Shown in pieces: positions 1 to 5,109 of a stretch of DNA of 5,109 nucleotides. The position numbers and the translations under genes are program-made. This stretch comes from Anaerolineae bacterium (GTDB taxonomy: Bacteria; Chloroflexota; Anaerolineae; 4572-78; NAK82), in contig JANXAX010000210.1 in the NCBI GenBank assembly GCA_025062175.1, positions 1-5,109 of the forward strand, in the 5' to 3' direction. The notes under the pieces are model-generated. The model made no database searches, was not told the origin of the DNA, and saw only the letters and a program-made list of their open reading frames with translations. Every line of letters starts with the position of its first letter. Positions within the stretch are counted from its first letter, which is position 1.

Positions 1-498
1 CAAGCGATTCGACTCGAGGTGATCGGGTTCTCCCAGGTGGAATCGGTCAGCCAAGGGGTCGTAGACGCGGCGGTGATTTACGTAGCCAATGAACCGGTCC
101 AGATGCGCCAGCTGAACAAACCTGTCTACGTCTTTGAGGCCTCGGACTATATCACGATGGTGTCGAACGGGATCGTCACAAATGAGAAAATGATCCGAGA
201 ACAACCGGACGTGGTGCGTCGTCTGGTGCGCGGGTTCCTCAAAGGGTTGCAATATACCCTGGAACATCCGGATGAGGCCTTCGCGATTGTGCGCCAGGTG
301 GTGCCGGAGATCACAGATGAGCAAGCTCCGGTGCAGAGAGCAGTGCTAGACGCCTCCTTAGCGCTTTGGCGCGCTGACCGGTTAGGGTACTCCGAACAGC
401 AGGCCTGGTCTGACACCCTCACGGTGATGAAAGCAGCCGGAATGATTGAAACAGTTCCCGAAACGGGGACGCTCTACACCAACGAATTTTTGGAGTGA
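1..498 (+). CDS. ABC transporter substrate-binding protein, NMT1/THI5-like (C-terminal part, gene cut by window edge)
   Basis: This is the C-terminal 165 residues of a periplasmic-type or lipoprotein binding protein that would deliver a small molecule to an ABC importer. The frame is open to base 1. The GTG at 19 is not a credible start because family-like sequence (QAIRLE) precedes it and the N-terminal lobe is missing. Visible family marks, numbered from base 1, are the hinge-region segment DAAVIYVANEP (22-32), the SDYITMVSNGIVTNE stretch (48-62), the helical 'P-VVRRLVRGFLKGLQYTLEHPDEA' pattern, and the terminal TNEFL (160-164). These fit the NMT1/THI5 group, whose members bind pyrimidines, riboflavin, sulfonates or taurine. 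The ligand cannot be told from this half of the protein. The signal peptide and partner permease/ATPase genes would lie to the left. The next gene begins at or just after this stop codon, which suggests one transcript. Confidence 0.85.
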   Translation, partial: QAIRLEVIGFSQVESVSQGVVDAAVIYVANEPVQMRQLNKPVYVFEASDYITMVSNGIVTNEKMIREQPDVVRRLVRGFLKGLQYTLEHPDEAFAIVRQVVPEITDEQAPVQRAVLDASLALWRADRLGYSEQQAWSDTLTVMKAAGMIETVPETGTLYTNEFLE

Positions 499-506
499 GC
501 ACTGAG

Positions 507-1370
507 ATGCGTGTCGCAATCACCGGCGCAAACGGGCAGCTGGGACGCGCGCTGCAGTCCACACTTGCCCAAGCAGCTCGCAAAGCGGGTGAAGAAAGAT
601 TGCGCGATGTAGAGCTCATTCCACTTAATCTGCCAGAATGGGATATCACGAACCCGCAGCAGACGTCACGGCTGGCAGCATTGCGCCCTGAACTGGTGAT
701 TCACTGTGCGGCTATGACCGACGTAGACGGTTGTGCACGTGACCCCGAACGAGCGTTTCGCGTGAACGCTTTTGGCACCCAGAACGTCGCTTTGGCCTGT
801 CAGCGTGTTGACGCCGCCATGGTGTACATCAGCACGAACGAAGTGTTTGATGGCTTGAGCGAGCGCCCTTACCTCGAGTTTGACAAAACCAACCCCATCA
901 ACCCTTATGGCGCATCTAAGCTGGCTGGTGAGATCATCGCCGCTCGTCTCCTACATCGGCTTTACGTGGTACGCATCAGCTGGCTCTTCGCTCCGAACGG
1001 CAGGAATTTTGTCAGCAAGATATTAGCACGAGCAGATGAATATGGGACATTACAAGTGGTGACAGATGAAGTGGCCAATCCGACATACGCGCCAGATGTG
1101 GCCGAAGCCATCTGGCGATTGGTGACCACGGAACACTATGGCATTTATCACCTGGTCAATGAGGGCTATTGTTCACGCTACGAATACGCGCTCGAGATCC
1201 TCAAACAAGCCGGGCGAACCCATGTGCCTGTTCAGCCCATTACACGCGCTCAATTCAAACGGGCCTCATGCCCACCCGCTTTTGCCCCGTTGCGTAACAC
1301 GGTTGGAGCCGCTTTGGGCATCTGCCTCCGGCCATGGCAAGAGGCGTTGCGCGATTATTTCCGAGCGTAG
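507..1370 (+). CDS. RmlD-type NAD(P)-dependent sugar-nucleotide reductase (dTDP-4-dehydrorhamnose reductase-like SDR)
   Basis: This is an extended short-chain dehydrogenase/reductase of 287 residues, the usual length for RmlD, which reduces dTDP-4-keto-L-rhamnose to dTDP-L-rhamnose in the cytoplasm. Numbered from the ATG at 507, it shows the Rossmann motif GANGQLG (7-13), HCAAMTDVDGC (66-76), the STNEVFDG segment (109-116), the catalytic pair Y134/K138 in YGASK, SWLF with W159, and the typical C-terminal RPWQEALRDYF (275-285). T110, Y134, K138 and W159 keep the spacing I recall for Salmonella RmlD T104, Y128, K132 and W153. The family's usual STDYVFDG reads STNEVFDG here, so two substrate-side residues differ. 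The ATG at 507 is chosen because it opens directly on the first beta strand and has GGAG at 492-495 upstream. A GTG at 495 would add MSTE and overlap the previous stop by 4 bases. No rmlA, rmlB or rmlC is in view, so the true substrate is open. Confidence 0.85.
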   Translation: MRVAITGANGQLGRALQSTLAQAARKAGEERLRDVELIPLNLPEWDITNPQQTSRLAALRPELVIHCAAMTDVDGCARDPERAFRVNAFGTQNVALACQRVDAAMVYISTNEVFDGLSERPYLEFDKTNPINPYGASKLAGEIIAARLLHRLYVVRISWLFAPNGRNFVSKILARADEYGTLQVVTDEVANPTYAPDVAEAIWRLVTTEHYGIYHLVNEGYCSRYEYALEILKQAGRTHVPVQPITRAQFKRASCPPAFAPLRNTVGAALGICLRPWQEALRDYFRA

Positions 1371-1373
1371 GGT

Positions 1374-2018
1374 TCACATTTCGCGCACGTCCACAACTTC
1401 GATGACAATTGGCTTGATCGCGTTGATCAAAGCCTCCTTATCCACGTCGGCGACCTTCAACGTGACGTAGGCAGTCACCGCATCCTCACCCCAGAAGGTG
1501 CTGAGGCTGATAATGTTGCCGCCCAGTTGGGCAATGGCGCCGGTGATGGCGGCCAGCTCGCCGCGCTTGTCTTGGCAGGAGACCGTGATGCGGATTCCCT
1601 GGTCACGGGCTCCCAACATTTCCATAAAAGCCTTGAAAATATCGGTCTCTGTGATAATCCCCACCAGCTCACCGTCACGCATCACAGGAAGCCCGCCGAT
1701 GCGATGATCCACCATGAGGCGCGCGGCTTCTTCGATGGGATCATCATAGTTAACGGTGACCACGTCGCGCGTCATCACTTGCTCGACCTTGATGCGCGAG
1801 TAGAGGTAATGCAACTCGTACACGGAAAGTGAGGTTGCCGGTGAGGGAGCCGCATACAAAAGGTCACGTTCGGACACGATGCCGACCAATTTGCCTTCAT
1901 TGTCGACCACGGGGAAGCGGCGCACTTTTTCAATGCGCATCCGGCGCAAGGTTTCATCTACCGGCGCGTTGGGCTTGACGGTCAGCACATGCTTGGTCAT
2001 CCGTTCACGTACTAACAT
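1374..2018 (-). CDS. CBS-CBS-ACT domain protein (AcuB-like)
   Basis: This is a soluble 214-residue protein with a tandem CBS pair (a Bateman module, about residues 7-56 and 79-132) followed by an ACT domain (about 141-212). CBS pairs usually bind adenine nucleotides such as AMP, ATP or SAM, and ACT domains usually bind amino acids, so a ligand-sensing role is likely; no enzymatic domain is present. Marks are RRFPVVDNEGKLVGIVSERDLL (cut here at 33-54) in CBS1, GGLPVMRDGELVGIITETDI (108-127) in CBS2, and the ACT stretch CQDKRGELAAITGAIAQLGG (148-167). The architecture and length match the AcuB group of Bacillus, named for acetoin use but poorly understood biochemically. The ATG at 2018 has an excellent ribosome site (AAAGGAG) 7 bases upstream and a strong promoter at 2075-2104. 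It follows rlmB by 57 bases and ends 3 bases from the convergent reductase gene. Its partner or target is not evident. Confidence 0.9.
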   Translation of the reverse strand: MLVRERMTKHVLTVKPNAPVDETLRRMRIEKVRRFPVVDNEGKLVGIVSERDLLYAAPSPATSLSVYELHYLYSRIKVEQVMTRDVVTVNYDDPIEEAARLMVDHRIGGLPVMRDGELVGIITETDIFKAFMEMLGARDQGIRITVSCQDKRGELAAITGAIAQLGGNIISLSTFWGEDAVTAYVTLKVADVDKEALINAIKPIVIEVVDVREM

Positions 2019-2025
2019 TGTACTT

Positions 2026-2032
2026 CTCCTTT
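2026..2032 (-). promoter_or_regulatory. Strong Shine-Dalgarno site for the CBS-ACT gene
   Basis: The - strand reads AAAGGAG here, 7 bases before the ATG at 2018. It is the best ribosome binding site in the window and fixes that start. By contrast, cysS has a short AGGA and rlmB has only a weak site inside cysS. Confidence 0.8.
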
Positions 2033-2074
2033 CCGTTCAGCGATGGATCGATGTCGTCTATGCCTCTTATCGGG

Positions 2075-2104
2075 ATTATAACACAAAACGCGGATGGGTG
2101 TCTA
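2075..2104 (-). promoter_or_regulatory. Sigma-70/SigA-type promoter for the CBS-ACT gene, inside the 3' end of rlmB
   Basis: On the - strand there is a perfect -10 hexamer TATAAT (2080-2075) with the extended -10 element TGT just before it. A -35 box TAGACA (2104-2099, five of six matches to TTGACA) lies 18 bases upstream. Transcription would start near 2068, giving a leader of about 50 bases before the ATG at 2018. The -35 box and spacer lie in the last codons of rlmB, and the rlmB stop TAA (2078-2076) is wholly within the -10 box. This is sequence evidence only; the start point is inferred from the usual spacing. Confidence 0.65.
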
Positions 2105-2852
2105 CAGAATGAGACGGGAAGCCACGCGCAGCCCAAGCGGCATACAGAGCGATCCCACCTGCCACCGAAGCATTGAGTGACTGCACGTGGCCGCGCATCG
2201 GCAACCGGATCACCATGTCGCATGTCTCGCGCGCTAATCGGCTAATACCCAATCCTTCGGCACCCACCAGCAATACCAGCGGACGGTTCAGATCAGCGGT
2301 GTGGTAAAGCAAGCTGTCCGGTGTATTTTCCAACCCCACAATCCATACCCCTTCTGTTTTCAGCGCTTTCAGCGTGCGTACCAGATTGGTGACCTGGGCA
2401 ATGCGCATGTGCTCGCTGGCACCTGCAGAGGCGCTGACTACAGCCGGGGTCACTCCGACGGCACGGCGTTCTGGGATGATCACACCATGCACCCCGACCG
2501 CCTCCGCTGTGCGCACCAACGCACCGAAGTTGTGGGGATCTTGCAAGTGGTCGAGTGCCAATAGAAAAGGTGGCTCATGATATTTCTGCGCCGATTTCAA
2601 GATCTCGTCAACGGAGACATATGGATAAGCCCCCACTTCTAAGCCAACCCCTTGGGCTGCCTCGGAAAGTCCCTCAAGGTAGACGCGCGGCACGTGGGCT
2701 GATGGCACTTTTAGCGCTTGGGCCAAAGTGAGGATTTCGGTGATGATACCCGTTTCTTTGACCCCTTCCGCCAGCAACACGCGATGAATGTGCCGGCGAT
2801 GCGCCCGCAGGCATTCCCGCACTGCCTGCCGACCGTATAGGATCTCCTTCAC
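2076..2852 (-). CDS. rlmB: 23S rRNA (guanosine-2'-O-)-methyltransferase RlmB, TrmH/SPOUT family
   Basis: This 258-residue SPOUT enzyme would methylate the ribose of a 23S rRNA guanosine (G2251 in E. coli numbering) using S-adenosylmethionine. The first 80 or so residues (LYGRQAVRECL onward) form the L30e-like RNA-binding domain. The knotted catalytic domain then shows motif 1 LDHLQDPHNFGALVRTAE (100-117, with N108 and the catalytic-type R114), motif 2 LLVGAEGLGISR (194-205, E199), and motif 3 IRLPMRGHVQSLNASVAGGI (215-234, S225, N227). All three are intact and the length is normal. The start is GTG at 2852, overlapping the cysS stop as GTGA, which suggests translational coupling; there is no better in-frame start and only a weak GGCGGA-like ribosome site. 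The pairing cysS-rlmB is common in bacteria. The related tRNA methylase TrmH is less likely because of the N-terminal domain and the context. Confidence 0.93.
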   Translation of the reverse strand: MKEILYGRQAVRECLRAHRRHIHRVLLAEGVKETGIITEILTLAQALKVPSAHVPRVYLEGLSEAAQGVGLEVGAYPYVSVDEILKSAQKYHEPPFLLALDHLQDPHNFGALVRTAEAVGVHGVIIPERRAVGVTPAVVSASAGASEHMRIAQVTNLVRTLKALKTEGVWIVGLENTPDSLLYHTADLNRPLVLLVGAEGLGISRLARETCDMVIRLPMRGHVQSLNASVAGGIALYAAWAARGFPSHSVDTHPRFVL

Positions 2853-4306
2853 TGTGTCATCCGCCAGGTAGTTCCCTCTGGTCGATCCTCGAGCACAATA
2901 CCCAGCTTGGCCAGCTCAGCCCGGATAGCGTCGGCCGTTGCCCAATCCTTGCGTGCGCGTGCCTCGGCACGCAGCCTGATGATCAGCTCTATTAATTGCA
3001 CCTCAAGGCCACCTTCAGCAGAGGTCGGCAGCTTATCCGGAATAAGCCCCAGCACAGCCCCACCCAGCGCGCGATATAGTGTGTCGATGGCTTCTAACGT
3101 GGCGCGTGTCACCATGCGGTCGCTGTTTAACAATGTGTTCACTTCGCGGCCGAAATCGAACAGCACGGCCAACGCCTGGGGAGTGTTGAAATCATCATCC
3201 ATTGCTGCCACAAATTGTTCTCGATGCCGGCGGATCACCTCGGCGAACGCGGCATCGACCTCTCCGTCCGATTCAGTGTGCCGGAGCTTCTCGCGCGTCA
3301 GACGAACAGGCCCGATAAGCCGCTCATATCCCCTCGCAGCGCTGTCCAATGCTTCCGCGGTGAAATCGGTGGTCGAGCGGTAGTGACTGCTCAGAATGAA
3401 GAAACGGAGCGTCATGGCACTGTGACGGGCGAGGGCATCCTTGATTGTGGTGAAGTTGCCCAAGCTCTTGCCCATCTTGACACCGTTCACCGTGACCATG
3501 TTGTTCAAGATCCAATAGCGGGCAAATTCCTTTCCATATGCTGCCTCGCTCTGGGCAATCTCACTTTCGTTGTGGGGGAAGATGTTTTCTAGCCCACCGC
3601 CATGGATGTCGAAGGGTAGACCCAAGTACTTCATGGCCATCACCGAGCATTCTGCGTGCCACCCGGGGAAACCTTCGCCCCATGGACTCTTCCAGCGCAT
3701 GATATGGCCCGGCTTCGCCGCACGCCACACCGCGAAGTCCCGTGGATCACGCTTGTCGGGATTAACCGCGAGTCGGGCACCCTCTTCGAGCTCATCCAGG
3801 TTGCGTCCCGATAACTTGCCGTAAGAAGGCCAACTCCGTACCGAGAAGAAGACAGAACCGTTACTTACATAGGCATAGCCTTTCTCAATCAGGAGCTGGG
3901 CGAGCTCGATCTGTTCGGGGATATGCCCACTGGCGCGTGGGGAGATATCGGGGCGGAGCACATTCAGCGCGTCCATATCCTCGAAATAGGAACGCGTGTA
4001 GAACTCGGCGATCTCCATTGGTTCAAGGCGTTCCCGGCGCGCCTGCCGCGCAACCTTGTCCTCTCCTTCATCGGCGTCATCGGTGAGGTGGCCCACGTCG
4101 GTGATATTCTGGACGTAACGCACACGGTAGCCGAGATATTCCAGATAGCGATGGACGATGTCGAACGTGATGTACACCTTGGCATGGCCAATGTGCGCAT
4201 GCCCATACACCGTTGGGCCACAGACGTACATCCCCACGAATCCCTCGTGGATGGGTTGAAAGACTTCCTTACGACGGGTGAGATAATTGTACACTTGCAA
4301 TGCCAT
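2849..4306 (-). CDS. cysS: Cysteinyl-tRNA synthetase
   Basis: This class I aminoacyl-tRNA synthetase charges tRNA-Cys with cysteine using ATP, in the cytoplasm. At 485 residues it is full length. The catalytic core begins with CGPTVYGHAHIGHAK, containing the HIGH motif (38-41). The four expected zinc ligands are present: C29, C220 (in GWHAECS), H245 and E249 (in FPHNESEIAQSEA). The second signature is KMGKS (277-281) instead of the commoner KMSKS, a variant I recall in other CysRS lineages. The DALR-type helical region and the anticodon-binding end follow, closing with LEDRPEGTTWR as in the family. The ATG at 4306 is 12 bases after the stop of the PIN-TRAM gene and has AGGA at 4315-4312. No T-box leader is possible in so short a gap, so control must come from the promoter of the operon to the right or from inside the PIN gene. 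Confidence 0.97.
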   Translation of the reverse strand: MALQVYNYLTRRKEVFQPIHEGFVGMYVCGPTVYGHAHIGHAKVYITFDIVHRYLEYLGYRVRYVQNITDVGHLTDDADEGEDKVARQARRERLEPMEIAEFYTRSYFEDMDALNVLRPDISPRASGHIPEQIELAQLLIEKGYAYVSNGSVFFSVRSWPSYGKLSGRNLDELEEGARLAVNPDKRDPRDFAVWRAAKPGHIMRWKSPWGEGFPGWHAECSVMAMKYLGLPFDIHGGGLENIFPHNESEIAQSEAAYGKEFARYWILNNMVTVNGVKMGKSLGNFTTIKDALARHSAMTLRFFILSSHYRSTTDFTAEALDSAARGYERLIGPVRLTREKLRHTESDGEVDAAFAEVIRRHREQFVAAMDDDFNTPQALAVLFDFGREVNTLLNSDRMVTRATLEAIDTLYRALGGAVLGLIPDKLPTSAEGGLEVQLIELIIRLRAEARARKDWATADAIRAELAKLGIVLEDRPEGTTWRMTQ

Positions 4307-4311
4307 AAGTG

Positions 4312-4315
4312 TCCT
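4312..4315 (-). promoter_or_regulatory. Shine-Dalgarno site for cysS
   Basis: The - strand reads AGGA five bases before the cysS ATG, within the 12-base gap after the PIN-TRAM stop codon. It is short but well placed, and it supports 4306 as the start. Confidence 0.5.
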
Positions 4316-4318
4316 GCC

Positions 4319-5109
4319 TCAGTTCATGGTCGGTTGAGCGAAAATCATGCGACCTGCCGCGGTCTGTAACACCTTGGTCACCGTCGCTTCAATCGTTTGA
4401 TTCAGGTATCGTTTGCCATTTTCCACCACAACCATCGTGCCATCATCCAAGTAACCGACTCCTTGACCTGGCTCCTTGCCCTCCTGGATAATGCGCACCT
4501 GTAACGTTTCACCAGGTAGCAAGATGACGCGCACCGCGTTAGTGAGCTCGTTAATGTTCAGCACCACCACACCTTGCAGCTCAGCCACCCGGTTCAGATT
4601 ATAGTCGTTCGTGATAATCGGACAACGGAGCTTCTTTGCCAACATGATCAGCTTGCTGTCTACCTCGCGCACTTCCTCGACGTCCATATCTGTGATCACA
4701 ATAGGCACCACCGATTCCTTTTGGAGCTTGTTTAGCATGTCGAGTCCACGCCGTCCTCGATTACGCCGCAATGGATCAGGTGAGTCGGCGATGTGCTGCA
4801 ATTCGTCCAAAACAAAACGGGGCACTAACATTGTCTCGCCAATGAATCCAGTGCGGCTGATGTCGGCGATGCGCCCGTCGATGATGACGCTGGTGTCCAG
4901 AAGCACCACATCCGATTCGCGGGCACGAGCGCCACGGCGTCCCACACCCTCGCGTACCAGGCGGGCGCTGACGAAGTCGGAAATCTCGCGGTGGCGCCTC
5001 ACTAGGATAGTCATGCCTAGATAACCGAAAAGGATACTAGCGGCGAACGGCAGAATCTCACCGAAGGGCGAAGGGAGATTCGACAAAGCCGGGGTCATCA
5101 GCGCCGCGA
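4319..5109 (-). CDS. Membrane-anchored PIN-TRAM domain protein, YacL-like (N-terminus outside window)
   Basis: This is a putative membrane-bound ribonuclease or RNA-binding protein. Residues are numbered from the ATG at 5098. A hydrophobic helix (about 13-33, ILPFAASILFGYLGMTILV) ends in RRHR. Next comes a PIN domain (about 65-182) whose metal-binding acids are all visible: D68 in LLDTSVIIDGRI, E99 in FVLDEL, D147 in VDSKLI and D165 in ITNDYN. A TRAM domain (about 194-254, from LPGETLQVRIIQEGKEPGQG) closes the protein. The frame stays open past that ATG to the window edge (codons AAL), and YacL-type proteins are around 350 residues with several N-terminal membrane helices. I therefore take the gene as cut, with roughly 100 residues missing, rather than starting at 5098. 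It is followed by cysS after 12 bases and is likely in the same transcript. The RNA substrate is unknown. Confidence 0.88.
   Translation of the reverse strand, partial: AALMTPALSNLPSPFGEILPFAASILFGYLGMTILVRRHREISDFVSARLVREGVGRRGARARESDVVLLDTSVIIDGRIADISRTGFIGETMLVPRFVLDELQHIADSPDPLRRNRGRRGLDMLNKLQKESVVPIVITDMDVEEVREVDSKLIMLAKKLRCPIITNDYNLNRVAELQGVVVLNINELTNAVRVILLPGETLQVRIIQEGKEPGQGVGYLDDGTMVVVENGKRYLNQTIEATVTKVLQTAAGRMIFAQPTMN

Noticed and set aside
19..21. GTG at 19 as the true start of the binding-protein gene
   Set aside because: The frame continues upstream to the window edge, and a protein starting here would lack the whole first lobe and the export signal.
1324..1345. Hairpin GCCTC...GAGGC with an inner GCCATGGC, a possible terminator for the CBS gene on the - strand
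   Set aside because: It lies in the codons for the conserved RPWQE motif of the reductase, the stem is short and interrupted, and no T-run follows.
2019..2075. A riboswitch or other structured leader before the CBS-ACT gene
   Set aside because: The inferred leader is only about 50 bases and shows just short ATCGAT/CCATCG echoes, with no stable stem or known riboswitch core.
2907..3592. Open frames of 158 and 125 codons on the + strand, antisense to cysS
   Set aside because: They lie wholly inside a well-conserved cysS frame, show no recognisable domain, and are low-complexity Ser/Arg-rich translations typical of shadow frames in GC-rich DNA.
4307..4318. A T-box leader controlling cysS
   Set aside because: There are only 12 bases between the preceding stop codon and the cysS start, so no T-box can fit directly upstream.
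3923..4369. Open frame of 148 codons on the + strand opposite the start of cysS
   Set aside because: It is the complement of the conserved HIGH region of cysS, without a family match I recognise and without a convincing ribosome site.
4611..5024. Open frame of 137 codons on the + strand opposite the PIN domain
   Set aside because: Its Ser/Arg/Thr-rich composition and complete overlap with a clear PIN-TRAM gene mark it as a shadow frame.

Overview
The window holds six protein genes and almost no non-coding DNA. The base composition is moderately GC-rich by eye, and all six reading frames are intact apart from two genes cut by the window edges. The protein styles look most like Chloroflexota (Anaerolineae/Caldilineae-type): an NMT1-like binding protein, a CBS-CBS-ACT protein, RlmB, and a membrane-anchored PIN-TRAM protein. 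That placement rests on recognition of family style, not on any search. No RNA genes, mobile elements, CRISPR arrays or sizeable repeats were seen.

Layout. On the + strand, positions 1-1370 carry the end of an ABC-transporter substrate-binding protein gene (NMT1/THI5-like). It is followed directly by a complete RmlD-type short-chain dehydrogenase/reductase gene. On the - strand, reading from 5109 down to 1374, the order is: a PIN-TRAM membrane protein (YacL-like, N-terminus outside the window), cysS, rlmB, and an AcuB-like CBS-CBS-ACT protein. The two blocks converge, with only 3 bases between the stop codons at 1370 and 1374.

How the genes work together. The - strand block is a compact housekeeping cluster. 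The PIN-TRAM gene is 12 bases from cysS, cysS overlaps rlmB by 4 bases (GTGA), and rlmB is followed after 57 bases by the CBS gene. It resembles the Firmicute yacL-ispD-ispF-...-cysS-mrnC-rlmB neighbourhood, here without ispD, ispF and mrnC. The CBS gene has a convincing promoter of its own. It lies over the last codons of rlmB, and its -10 box contains the rlmB stop codon, so the CBS gene can be expressed apart from the translation genes. The + strand pair probably forms the end of a separate transporter operon whose other members lie to the left.

The window looks largely ordinary, and I found no convincing new system. The points most worth checking are the rlmB-embedded promoter, the altered substrate-side motif of the RmlD-like protein together with its transporter partner, and the contracted yacL-cysS-rlmB cluster.
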